A program made the position numbers and the translations under genes. Shown here one piece after another: positions 1 to 8,986 of a stretch of DNA of 64,000 nt. The stretch covers positions 1 to 64,000 of the forward strand of contig ONEZ01000001.1 of the NCBI GenBank assembly GCA_900316995.1. Direction: 5' to 3'. Source of the stretch: an uncultured Bacteroidales bacterium. GTDB lineage: Bacteria > Bacteroidota > Bacteroidia > Bacteroidales > Paludibacteraceae. The notes beneath the pieces are model-generated. The model did no database searches, had not been told where the DNA came from, and saw only the letters and a program-made list of their open reading frames with translations. Positions within the stretch are counted from its first letter, which is position 1, and each line of letters begins with the position of its first letter.

Positions 1-2670
1 ATATTCTATCTTAATGGGCCAAGTAACGTCATCATCAATGGCATTCTCCTTTGACTGCACACGGAAGTAAAACATATCCCCCTCCTTAACACCACAACTA
101 TTATTACCAGATACGGAGCCGCCTGGTTTCAACTCTTTTCCTTGATTCATGAGTAACGCACTGTTCTTCTGCATGGAATATATTATACCATCTGCACTCT
201 TGCCTGAAAGCCTTATTTGGTATTGTATATTAATATAACCCGTATATGGGGCGCGCCATACACGCACCACATCATGTAGTGGGAACTGGCCTGCCATCTT
301 CTCTTTCTCTGCCTCCACATCTGGCACAAATGCCTTGTCTATCTCCACGCTCAGACCAGGTATGGGGCACGGTGTTCCCTTGCTTGATGTGCTGAACTCA
401 ACCTCTCCCTTGGGGTTCATGTGGTTAAAGAGAACCTTGCCGTTATAGCCTATATCTATTAGTCCGTCTGCATTAAAGTCATTCAGATATATTGTGTTGG
501 AGTTTTTCTGCCAGTTATGGCTGTAGCAGGCGTTGCCGCTTATAAAAAAGAACTGCGCACCCGCATCCACAAGCAGGTTATGGCACTCACTCTTGCCCTT
601 GCTGTACTCCTTGGCTCCCTTAATTTTTATAATGGGGCCAAAACGGTTGGAGTCTGTATCATCTCCACCCTTTGGGGCGCCCTTGCCGGCACGGTAGCAA
701 AGGGTGTCCTTTTTTAGAAACACCAAGTCTGGGATGCCATCTCCGTTAATGTCCGCCAAGGTACTGCGTCCCTTGCTTTCGCTGCTGCTATAATTATATG
801 AGGCACCTGAATAAACGTTTACAAAATTACCAAAACCTACAGACACGTGCGCTCCTCCTCCTACAGACCAGCCATCAGAAGATGATCCGCCTATCATTGA
901 GAGTTCATCCTCAAAACCTGGTTTTACTGCATTAAACAGGAATCCGGAGCCGTAACCGCAATCTTCCGTAGTCCACTGTTCTGCATTGCCAAACAGCTGT
1001 CCGTCTGCCACATTGTTATGGTAGCTGAAACTGTGCGTGTAGAATGGTTTCTTGTTTGTATCATATTCTGTTACTGACGTAAGTAGGAGTTTTGAGAATG
1101 GCCCTATGGCGTACTTGAGAGCGTAACTGCGCAGAAATGCACCTCCAGCGGTAACTGTTAGTGAATCCAGACGGTTCATATCTGTCTGGTTTATCCCCAT
1201 ACGGCGGTTATTGACCGCATCGGGGCGTATCTTATCCTGTAGAAGCACAAGTGCATGTTTATTAGGATAATGGAACAACACTTTGTAGTATCCGCCCTCT
1301 TTTGCATCTCCCTCCTCATGGCCTGTATATTCCATCTCTAACGGATAAAGTACGTTAAAGTAGTTTATGTACTTGTACTCTATAGTGTTACCATTGCTGT
1401 CCTTTACCTTTGTAAGTACCCACTCTATTATATTGCCACTGCCTTTGGGCGTCACACTTGAGCTCACACTCTCCATACTGCTCTCAAAACCGGTAAACGT
1501 CTTTACAGTTCCAGCCTTGTCTGTTACTGTCCAGCTATAGTCTTTAGGGGTTGAGCCATGACGCACTATCTCCAAGCCTTCACCTCCTGTGCGCAGATAA
1601 AACCTCACATCTCCACTCTGGCGTTTTATGGTGGCGGAATCTATGGCAAAATGGTTGTGTGCTTTTTTGGTAAACGTTTCTCCATTAAGCATATAGCACT
1701 CCGTTTCATATTCACTGCCAAATTGCGGCACTCCCCAGCGGGTGTCTATCTCAATCTTCTCCACAGGTATTGTGAATCCGTAGCCTACATACCCCGATGC
1801 CGCCCCACTGCTGTAACTCAAAAGCAAATCTGGCATAACACCGCCTCTGCCCTCTGGCAAACGGAAACGGTAGCTTATCTTGGCATCGCCCGTGGATGAC
1901 GGGACTGGTGCCGATATCATGTTAACGGCTGAAAGTGGGCTCACAGGTCTGTAGTCTTGAATAAATGTAGGTGCCACAGCTCCTGTTTCCGGTGATTCAG
2001 GCACTTTAAGAATACCGTTTATAACATCTGTGAAATGCGATGTGGCAGCGTATGCCATTCCACCTTTTTTATCTATCCTTACAAACGCAAGTTCCTCCCA
2101 GCTGCGTGATTTTTCACTGTAATAGTAAGTGCGTATGTCAGAGGCTGTGTATCCCGCTGGTATCTTGAGAGTATCAAAAGGGATTCCCATCACGGCGTTA
2201 CACTCTGTAAAGTGTTCTCCGTGTGGCAGGAAACGGTACCCTGCATTTATGCCAGTAACGTTTACCATTGACTCTGGTATATGAGGCAACTGCTTTTCTG
2301 TAAGTGCGGTAACACTTATCTCCTTATCTGCTTTAAGACTGTTCTCAAAAATATAAAGCACCGCTCCTTCACATTTAAGCGTGTCTGTTACACCGGCTTT
2401 TACAAGGCGAACCTTTTTGCGGGGTTCTGCTTTACGTTTTATATCATTAACTGCTGCCTTTGCTTTAGCTTTAGCTGCAGTTTCAGTTTCAGTTTTAGTT
2501 TCTGGCTCAGGCTCTGCACTCTCAACTGTATTTTCAACTATATTCTCAACTGGCTTTTCTAATGTATTCTCTACAGCATCTGTGCGTTCAGAGTCAGCAT
2601 CATTTACACAACCTGACATAATTGCCATAAGCAAAGCTATAGGCGTGATATATAGTAGATTTTTTATCAT
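1..2670 (-). CDS. SpvB/Tc-toxin-like lipoprotein, C-terminus cut by window edge
   Basis: The frame is open for 890 codons from the ATG at 2670 to base 1, so the protein continues beyond the window. Residues 1-21 form a lipoprotein signal ending in MSGC (Cys21). A low-complexity E/T/K/A-rich stretch follows (about 25-80), then a domain of about 100-245. From about residue 260 comes an SpvB-type domain: LPEGRGGVMPDLLLSYSSG, then VGYGFTIP, then DTRWGVP. Two FG-GAP/VCBS-like motifs follow, DINGDGIPD (about 640) and DFNADGLID (about 731). This order is typical of TcdB/TcaC/SpvB proteins that lead into RHS repeats; the RHS part is not visible here. The start overlaps the upstream stop as ATGA, so translation is probably coupled. 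An outer-membrane lipoprotein is inferred; residues after Cys21 (VNDADSE) are acidic, as in surface-exported Bacteroidota lipoproteins. Effector activity is unknown. Confidence 0.85.
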   Translation of the reverse strand, partial: MIKNLLYITPIALLMAIMSGCVNDADSERTDAVENTLEKPVENIVENTVESAEPEPETKTETETAAKAKAKAAVNDIKRKAEPRKKVRLVKAGVTDTLKCEGAVLYIFENSLKADKEISVTALTEKQLPHIPESMVNVTGINAGYRFLPHGEHFTECNAVMGIPFDTLKIPAGYTASDIRTYYYSEKSRSWEELAFVRIDKKGGMAYAATSHFTDVINGILKVPESPETGAVAPTFIQDYRPVSPLSAVNMISAPVPSSTGDAKISYRFRLPEGRGGVMPDLLLSYSSGAASGYVGYGFTIPVEKIEIDTRWGVPQFGSEYETECYMLNGETFTKKAHNHFAIDSATIKRQSGDVRFYLRTGGEGLEIVRHGSTPKDYSWTVTDKAGTVKTFTGFESSMESVSSSVTPKGSGNIIEWVLTKVKDSNGNTIEYKYINYFNVLYPLEMEYTGHEEGDAKEGGYYKVLFHYPNKHALVLLQDKIRPDAVNNRRMGINQTDMNRLDSLTVTAGGAFLRSYALKYAIGPFSKLLLTSVTEYDTNKKPFYTHSFSYHNNVADGQLFGNAEQWTTEDCGYGSGFLFNAVKPGFEDELSMIGGSSSDGWSVGGGAHVSVGFGNFVNVYSGASYNYSSSESKGRSTLADINGDGIPDLVFLKKDTLCYRAGKGAPKGGDDTDSNRFGPIIKIKGAKEYSKGKSECHNLLVDAGAQFFFISGNACYSHNWQKNSNTIYLNDFNADGLIDIGYNGKVLFNHMNPKGEVEFSTSSKGTPCPIPGLSVEIDKAFVPDVEAEKEKMAGQFPLHDVVRVWRAPYTGYINIQYQIRLSGKSADGIIYSMQKNSALLMNQGKELKPGGSVSGNNSCGVKEGDMFYFRVQSKENAIDDDVTWPIKIEY

Positions 2671-3986
2671 TTTCTTATTACTTTTATTACTGATTTTTCT
2701 GACTCCGCTTTAACAACCACCTCATACACTCCTGCTACAGGGAGAAATCCCTCATATTTGTAAAATGACTCACCTCTCAAGGTTTTTGAGGCAATGGTCT
2801 GCCCCACAGAATTATAGATTAATATTTGAACCTCCTCTTTAGCCTTAAGTCCTACTGTAACTGTTATGTTACCATCTGTTGTAGGGCTTGGAAACACATT
2901 TATGTACTGCGTAGCGCTCTCCTTCTCAGATTTGGTAAGAGGTACCGCCGATATGCTTAAATACCTGTGATGCCCTGACAAATTCACACCATCAAAACAT
3001 ATTCTTGTAGAATCTGAGTAGCGGCATCTGTATGTAACATCTTCATCTCCCTTCTGTTCCCCTACAGATAGTGCGTATGTCATACCCTCTTCAGGTTTAG
3101 GCAGACCCTTACCACCATCTATAGAAAAAGATATGCTTACAGGTTGCTCCTCAAACTGCCCTGTAGCGGTGGTCTCCCATACACGCCCCAAACGGCCGTT
3201 CTCATCTAATGTCATAGCTCCGTTATCATGCCCCCACATAAGGTATATGCCATCTTGAGGGGTGTTCAGCAGGCTTATCTCCGGATTGCGTGATGTTGAT
3301 ATGCTACTGGCTGTTAGGTGGTTAAGCTCTGAACCACTATCAAGAGCCAAACCAGCTATGTCATACCTGTACATACGGCTCTCACTGCCGTCCCATACTA
3401 CATCTCCGTTTGAATTCACATAGTTTGAGGCATTGGTTTGGTTTATGGTTATTCCATACTTTATAGCATAGTAGCTCAACACCTTTCTACACTCACTCAG
3501 GCCAAGTATTTTACCGTAGAATGAGTACTCCTTAAACGCCTCCTTATCTCCTTTTTTTATACCAAGCGTTGCGGCATACGGCATAGTACGCGCCTTCCCT
3601 ATTGCAATCACCTCATCTGCATCATTGGCCTCATACGCAGAGACATACCTTGTATAATAGTATATTGCAAGTGAATCTTGCGTCTCTTCTATATCAGTAT
3701 ATTCCTTACGGTTACTGGTCCTGCCCATCCACTCCGATGTAACCGCACTATAAAGAGTGTCCTTCCTCAATGCACAAAGTAGCATCTGTGGGTCTTTCTG
3801 CATACGGACCACTCCCATTACACAGAATCCCATTTGGGCAATATCTCCTGTGCGTACCTTGTATGAAACTCCGTCTGTAGCCGAATGGTGTACAGCCCCT
3901 GGAACTCCGCCACGCTCTGCATTTGCAGATAGGCAAAACAGCAGCAACATGGCAGCTGTCTTAATCTTTAGAATACTGTTCTTCAT
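2667..3986 (-). CDS. Exported protein with T9SS C-terminal sorting domain
   Basis: 439 residues. An N-terminal signal peptide (about 1-23, ending SANA) is followed by a large region I do not recognise, which contains a gingipain-like or enzymatic motif nowhere that I can see. The last 78 residues (362-439) are a type A T9SS sorting domain: it opens INVFPSPTTDGNITV, has the central IYNSVGQTI strand and ends GVYEVVVKAE...SVIKVIRK. Family knowledge says such domains direct passage through the T9SS and are removed by PorU, which is encoded at 24896. Both ends overlap neighbours by ATGA, so the gene sits inside a tightly coupled four-gene unit. The product is inferred to be secreted or anchored on the cell surface. 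Its role is unknown. Confidence 0.85.
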   Translation of the reverse strand: MKNSILKIKTAAMLLLFCLSANAERGGVPGAVHHSATDGVSYKVRTGDIAQMGFCVMGVVRMQKDPQMLLCALRKDTLYSAVTSEWMGRTSNRKEYTDIEETQDSLAIYYYTRYVSAYEANDADEVIAIGKARTMPYAATLGIKKGDKEAFKEYSFYGKILGLSECRKVLSYYAIKYGITINQTNASNYVNSNGDVVWDGSESRMYRYDIAGLALDSGSELNHLTASSISTSRNPEISLLNTPQDGIYLMWGHDNGAMTLDENGRLGRVWETTATGQFEEQPVSISFSIDGGKGLPKPEEGMTYALSVGEQKGDEDVTYRCRYSDSTRICFDGVNLSGHHRYLSISAVPLTKSEKESATQYINVFPSPTTDGNITVTVGLKAKEEVQILIYNSVGQTIASKTLRGESFYKYEGFLPVAGVYEVVVKAESEKSVIKVIRK

Positions 3987-5623
3987 CTGAATGAAACGCT
4001 ATTATAGTAGCCTGGAGCCAATATATACGGCTTGCTTTCTACTGGTTTTAACATTACTTTTATAGAATTATCTCCATTCTCATTTTCTCCAAAACGAATT
4101 TCTGGATAGTTGTTCTCCCAAATATTAAAATCCCTCTCAACAGATGTACCCGTCTCTTTGCAGTGCATTACCGGCTCCTGCAAATCCTGCACACAGCGGC
4201 ACATCAATGCAGGTACGGTATCTAATATTTGGCTATACCATACAGCAACACCATCATAGCGCACATACGGTACTTCTCTTAGAGATATCTCTGAATTTAT
4301 GTTAGTGACAACAACGTCTGAAAGCCATATATACCCTTCATATCCGTATGAGAAACGTGTTCCTCCTGAATATACCGCAGACCCATACGTAAATGTAAAG
4401 CTCCTATCCTCTATGAGTGGTTTAATCTTTTCAAAATCTGCCTTTTTAGGCAGTCTCCAACCCTCCGGGCATACTCCTCTTACATCATCATGCCTCTGGT
4501 GCACTCCTACGGTGTTATAATATTGCGCTGCGCTTTCATTATCAAGCCCCATTGCAGCCGCTATTGAGTAATAATTGCCCGTAGGACCGCCACAAGCAGC
4601 AGACTCCACCCTGTATTTATTATGCCAAAAAGTTTCATTGGTATAGAGTGGAATGTCCTGAGTGGTCCTTAAATCCTCTCTCATCCAGTTTGTGGTGCTG
4701 AATCTGTGAAAGCTGTATCTGTTACCCTGTGCATCACTAACGTATCCGTCCCTGCTGTCATCTTTCAACGTTATTCTGTCAATCTTGTCTGTACGGTAAC
4801 GCTCCACACTCTTGTCTTTTTTGTAAACATACAGCCAGTCACGGTCTGTCTGTCCATCCCACACACAACGCACACTGCGTCCTACACGTTTATCCTCACC
4901 TCCAAAGGTCAGTGACCCTGCTCCTGTAAGGACCAGGCCTCCGGCATCGCTCTTTGATAATGCATCTGCCCCCCAGTAAGATGCCATCATCCCGCTCTTT
5001 TTACGTTCTGTACCCTTGGCATACCCGTCTGGATATGACATAAACCCGTCAACAGGGCTTTCACCCATCTGGAAAAGCTCTTCATACTCGTATTGCCAAG
5101 CATCGGAGCTTCTGAGAGGATTGGAGCCCACATTGCCAACTCTCTGTGACACGGCCATGATTTCCCCATTTGTAGGCAAGTGGAATTTGTTTGGGCATAT
5201 ACCCTGTACTCTGAACATACTTGGGCGCTCCTTGAATTTAGCCTCGTCAGCAGTCTCAATTCCCATAGCCGCACTCCAGTTATATAGCCTGCCATAACTG
5301 CCTGCTATGGTGTATGGCCAGTATGTAGAGTCAGTTGACACTGGCAACACCTTCCCCCTATACGGGCTCAGAGTGTCAAACTTAGTCACTAACAGGTTCG
5401 CAAGCATCCAATATCCGTTCCCTGCCGCTCCTACCCTATACTGGTGCCCCTCAATGTCTGTAACTGACGTGGGTATAGGTTCAATCATACTAAGGCTGTC
5501 AATATCAGATGCGTTATATACAACTGTATTACCGTCTTTTAATATCACACCAACCTTTAACTCTGACGAATATGCCGCCAGACATGCACAGATTGCATAT
5601 AGAATAAAAAATTGTCTTTTCAT
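3983..5623 (-). CDS. Exported protein with two FISUMP-type domains
   Basis: 546 residues from the ATG at 5623. A longer frame begins with TTG at 5650, but the ATG makes the same 4-nt ATGA overlap with the upstream gene that is seen at the next two junctions. Residues 1-20 look like a signal peptide. Two related blocks follow, at about 50-260 and 295-480. The first has YGRLYNWSAAMG and GICPNKFHLPTNGE; the second has NYYSIAAAMG and RGVCPEGWRLPKK. Each ends with a VRCVWD/MCRCVQD-like strand. These are hallmarks of the Fibrobacter succinogenes major paralogous domain, a C-type-lectin-like extracellular module of unknown ligand. Surface location and a binding role are inferences. Confidence 0.82.
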   Translation of the reverse strand: MKRQFFILYAICACLAAYSSELKVGVILKDGNTVVYNASDIDSLSMIEPIPTSVTDIEGHQYRVGAAGNGYWMLANLLVTKFDTLSPYRGKVLPVSTDSTYWPYTIAGSYGRLYNWSAAMGIETADEAKFKERPSMFRVQGICPNKFHLPTNGEIMAVSQRVGNVGSNPLRSSDAWQYEYEELFQMGESPVDGFMSYPDGYAKGTERKKSGMMASYWGADALSKSDAGGLVLTGAGSLTFGGEDKRVGRSVRCVWDGQTDRDWLYVYKKDKSVERYRTDKIDRITLKDDSRDGYVSDAQGNRYSFHRFSTTNWMREDLRTTQDIPLYTNETFWHNKYRVESAACGGPTGNYYSIAAAMGLDNESAAQYYNTVGVHQRHDDVRGVCPEGWRLPKKADFEKIKPLIEDRSFTFTYGSAVYSGGTRFSYGYEGYIWLSDVVVTNINSEISLREVPYVRYDGVAVWYSQILDTVPALMCRCVQDLQEPVMHCKETGTSVERDFNIWENNYPEIRFGENENGDNSIKVMLKPVESKPYILAPGYYNSVSFR

Positions 5624-8600
5624 TTTTTTACAGTAAACGGATATTCGCAAAGTTGCATATTAGCTGTTGAGGTTTGAATCTTGTACTGTCCCTTATGATA
5701 GTCTATCCCAATCTCTACACGGTTTACCCCTGGATTGAGTTCCAGCATATTACCCCATATTGGTTCTGAATTACACCCATCTATAAGCATAACCCCAATT
5801 AAATTTGGTTCCTCTACTGTAAGTTCAAAAGCAGAGACCCCACCGCTATACGGTTCTTTAATTACACGCATTCCAAAGCATGAATCTTTTGCCTTAGATA
5901 CACCTTTTAACCGGACAACACGTGTCTGCTCATCTGTATTGGTTCTTAATACAAGAGCACCGTTTGAGCTGCGTTGCGGTATAAAGGCAACATTTATGCT
6001 ATATGATTCACCCGGAGCAATGTCAACATTACTTACAGCTGATTTTAGAATAAAGGAACCGTCACCATCTATAGTTGCACTCTTTAATAGCAGAGTGTCA
6101 CACCCTACGTTGATAATCTTTACCTCCTTAACTTGCTCTGTATAACACTCCCCAAAATCAATGGTGGCATCAGGCTGTATTTCCGTACCGTCTGTCTCAA
6201 CTTTCATGATTGGAATCCGAACCCCTACGGCAGCCCCTTCAAACACCACAGTTCCAGCTGTATGTGAGTAACGCAGGCTGTGCCCTGTAAGTTCGTAATC
6301 CTTGCCATTCTTTATTGTACGGAGTATTATACTGTCACCATCTATATAACAGTTCTTGTATCCCTTAACCTCTACATCGCCATACACCCTTAACCGCAGG
6401 GAACCTGTAGCATTACTCCATACACCTGTGCTCATGCGGTACTCTGTCTGCACACCACCACACTCTGCAGTGTAGTATGCTGCTATTGTATCTCCATCTG
6501 CCAGCCCTTGACAATTTACCAGTACACTGCTACTACTTGGGAATACAATATCCATAGGGTAATTCTTTGGTACCACAGCAGAAGGGTCAAGGTCTATTCT
6601 CATTGGGTTTTCTGCACTTCCGTACCTACCCGTAAGCCCGTCAAATGATTTTGCCGTTACAAAATATTCCACTGCATTATATGAGAGGGCCGTGGCTGGT
6701 ATTTGTACTGAATATTTACCTGTATTCCCTTGTCTTGTCGCTAAAATCTCATGGTATTCACTTGGAGTGTCTGCAATACGGTAATGAACCCCTACCTCAT
6801 ACTGTTCAACCCCCATTTTCATTTCCACCTGCATCTCTATGGTACTGCATGGGAATGCAGGGGTTCTAGAGACGTTAGCTATTTCAGGTGCCTTTCTTGG
6901 ATTTACGGCAATATACCATGCAAAATCATTTCTGTAATATGGCGGGGAGCTTACTGTTCCCTTGTATGTAGTACCATCTCCATTATTTCTATGAACGGAG
7001 GCCTCTATGTAGTATAGCATATAAGGTCCATCTACCCAGTGGCCAGGGACATCTATCTTAAAGTGAAGCGTATCTCCCTTTACAGACACTGCATCAGACG
7101 CATTAAGGGTCAGAGTGCTATATGGTTGACTACCATCATCTGTATATCTTTTTATATAAACCCTTGCATAGTCTATAGTGTTTCCATTACCAATAACGTC
7201 AAATTCCAATGGTATAGGCGTACCCTTGTCAACGGCAGTGGTATCAAGAGCTCTTGTAGCAGGACTCCTTACTATTTTTGACAGACGGGTCACATAGTAT
7301 TTTCCGCTGCCTCTTGAATCTTTATCTCCATTACACTCCACAGCCACACTCCTTTCTCCTCCCTTAATCTGCTCTGGATTATCAATATCTAAGCAGTAAC
7401 GCATTATGTAGCGTCCGCTAATCTTCTTGCCCATATCTGTAAGTATTGGGCAATAGTCATCTGTATATACGCTATACAGACCTCCACCTGTACCGTCTGC
7501 AATGCTAGAGAACTGGTCATAATAAGAGGCACCTTCAATTATGAATGTCTGAATTCCCTGTCGGTTAAGTTTTTCCGCTACCGCTGCCTGAGTTAGTAAT
7601 GACATTTGGTCTGTGCAAGTTGTATTATTTCCGTTGCCGTCAACCGGCTCATCGCCAATCATTATAAACACCTTTTGGGCATTCGGTCTGTAATCAACAT
7701 TCTGGTCTGTCATCCAGTTAAGCACCTCATAATACGGTTCATATCCTCCCCTTGCTACATTTCTACTCCACAATTCCTTAAAGTTTGCCATATCAGCCTC
7801 TGTTTGCAGAGAAATAAAAAAAGACCCGTTTGTCTTCTCCATCACCCCATATTCCGGACAAAGCCGCTCGCTCTGACCAAAACGTACCAGTCCTACCCTA
7901 ACGTTACCCTTGTTTCTAAGACTATCTACAAATGTTGAGATAGCTTTATTGACTTTTTCCTGAGGCCCGCTCATACTCCCACTGTTATCAACAAGGAACA
8001 CAACATCTATTGGAAGTGACACTTCAGAAAAATCCTGTACTAGGCGGCGGCATCCTGTCATTTCCGTATCGTTGTCCCAAAGCTTGAAATTTGAGAGTTT
8101 CAGGTCTCTTATATAGTTGCCGGCATTGTCTGTAACGGTAAACTCTACAAAGACAGCATCGGGGAAGTTCTCTGTATTTACTTTAAGTACATTAACCTTG
8201 TATGAGTTATCTGCGGGGGCAAGTTTTAGAATAGGATTAAGCTTGCCTGCTCTCTCTATTTTAACATCCCATACGCTCCAGCCACCACCGTTGTTTGTAG
8301 AGTCAGATTGCAGTGAGAAGAAGAGTTTAAGGCTCTTACCAGCCAAATGGGTAATGTCAATGTAAATATCTTCTGGTTCCTTTATAACTCCAGATGCACT
8401 CCAGAGTGTGTATGACCTGCCATCTGGCAATACGTAGCCTGCGGAACAGATATCATAGTATGACTCTGTCTCCATGGTGCATTTGAACGATACCACCAAA
8501 CGTTCATTATTCTCCACATTAGGGATATGGACATACTCGGTGGCCGCTAAAAAATTTGCATTATTGCTATACGGTCCTGTGACCAATGTTGGAGTGTCAA

Positions 8601-8787
8601 ACGAATAGATGCTCTCTTGGGTGAAATAATCATGCTGCATGAGTGGAGCACGCTTGTACTCTCCTTTTGGATGTACAAAATTATCGTCACCGTTAAATGA
8701 CAACTCTTGCGCCAAACAAAAAGGGGACAATAGCAGAAAAGAATGTAGTAATGTAATAGTAAAACTGGCAGTGGAAAAAATCTTCAT
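5620..8787 (-). CDS. Exported von Willebrand factor A domain protein
   Basis: 1055 residues, first gene of the four-gene unit. Residues 1-26 are a signal peptide (ending CLAQ). A jelly-roll-like N-terminal part (about 50-180) is followed by a VWA domain at about 258-465. Its MIDAS starts DNSGS (Asp267, Ser269, Ser271), and IMIGDEP is the distal strand. A middle section of beta-sandwich character follows. An ASH/choice-of-anchor-D-like domain (about 870-970, ATIDFGE to VRLKGVS) lies near the end. VWA domains with an intact MIDAS bind ligands through a divalent metal, so adhesion or complex scaffolding is a fair inference. The end (GQYKIQTS...FTVKK) is not a clear T9SS sorting signal. No good TAnnTTTG box was found upstream; see the palindrome and hairpin entries. 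Confidence 0.85.
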   Translation of the reverse strand: MKIFSTASFTITLLHSFLLLSPFCLAQELSFNGDDNFVHPKGEYKRAPLMQHDYFTQESIYSFDTPTLVTGPYSNNANFLAATEYVHIPNVENNERLVVSFKCTMETESYYDICSAGYVLPDGRSYTLWSASGVIKEPEDIYIDITHLAGKSLKLFFSLQSDSTNNGGGWSVWDVKIERAGKLNPILKLAPADNSYKVNVLKVNTENFPDAVFVEFTVTDNAGNYIRDLKLSNFKLWDNDTEMTGCRRLVQDFSEVSLPIDVVFLVDNSGSMSGPQEKVNKAISTFVDSLRNKGNVRVGLVRFGQSERLCPEYGVMEKTNGSFFISLQTEADMANFKELWSRNVARGGYEPYYEVLNWMTDQNVDYRPNAQKVFIMIGDEPVDGNGNNTTCTDQMSLLTQAAVAEKLNRQGIQTFIIEGASYYDQFSSIADGTGGGLYSVYTDDYCPILTDMGKKISGRYIMRYCLDIDNPEQIKGGERSVAVECNGDKDSRGSGKYYVTRLSKIVRSPATRALDTTAVDKGTPIPLEFDVIGNGNTIDYARVYIKRYTDDGSQPYSTLTLNASDAVSVKGDTLHFKIDVPGHWVDGPYMLYYIEASVHRNNGDGTTYKGTVSSPPYYRNDFAWYIAVNPRKAPEIANVSRTPAFPCSTIEMQVEMKMGVEQYEVGVHYRIADTPSEYHEILATRQGNTGKYSVQIPATALSYNAVEYFVTAKSFDGLTGRYGSAENPMRIDLDPSAVVPKNYPMDIVFPSSSSVLVNCQGLADGDTIAAYYTAECGGVQTEYRMSTGVWSNATGSLRLRVYGDVEVKGYKNCYIDGDSIILRTIKNGKDYELTGHSLRYSHTAGTVVFEGAAVGVRIPIMKVETDGTEIQPDATIDFGECYTEQVKEVKIINVGCDTLLLKSATIDGDGSFILKSAVSNVDIAPGESYSINVAFIPQRSSNGALVLRTNTDEQTRVVRLKGVSKAKDSCFGMRVIKEPYSGGVSAFELTVEEPNLIGVMLIDGCNSEPIWGNMLELNPGVNRVEIGIDYHKGQYKIQTSTANMQLCEYPFTVKK

Positions 8788-8808
8788 ACACGCTTGTTAT
8801 TGTTTAAC

Positions 8809-8842
8809 AAAAAAAAGACCCGCATCCATCTGGATACGGGCC
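8809..8842 (-). terminator. Hairpin with T tract ahead of the VWA operon
   Basis: Read on the minus strand: CCCGTATCC, loop, GGATGCGGG, then TCTTTTTTTT. The stem has nine positions with one mismatch (8819-8827 with 8832-8840), and the T run is the A tract at 8809-8816. It could end transcription of the nucleoside-hydrolase-like gene (stop at 8987). It could also act as an attenuator if the VWA operon starts upstream of it, because it lies only 22 nt before the ATG at 8787. Confidence 0.6.
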
Positions 8843-8881
8843 TAAAGGTAAAGGGATATTCTTGATATTACCTCCTACAAA

Positions 8882-8900
8882 GTGTTAAATTTTTTAACAC
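8882..8900. promoter_or_regulatory. Perfect 19-bp palindrome, candidate operator
   Basis: GTGTTAAATTTTTTAACAC has two 8-bp arms around a TTT centre. It sits about 95 nt before the VWA start, next to CTTTGTAGGAGG on the minus strand. A second inverted repeat, CACGATT/AATCGTG, lies at 8936-8959. Binding by a regulator is an inference. Confidence 0.35.
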
Positions 8901-8986
8901 ACAGCAGAGATACCCCATTTTTAACACATTCAGAGCACGATTCTATGTTTTTAATCGTGAAATATTAAGATTTCTTTACAATTTCG

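Noticed and set aside
2281..2713. Plus-strand frames rich in Phe/Ser or Leu
   Set aside because: They are the reverse of the E/T/K-rich region and signal of the SpvB-like gene on the minus strand; no start signal or family likeness.
5624..5650. TTG start for the FISUMP gene
   Set aside because: The ATG at 5623 gives a normal signal peptide and the same ATGA overlap seen at the neighbouring junctions.
8861..8880. Shine-Dalgarno-like AGGAGG on the minus strand as sign of a leader peptide
   Set aside because: No start codon follows at a suitable distance, and Bacteroidota seldom rely on such sites.
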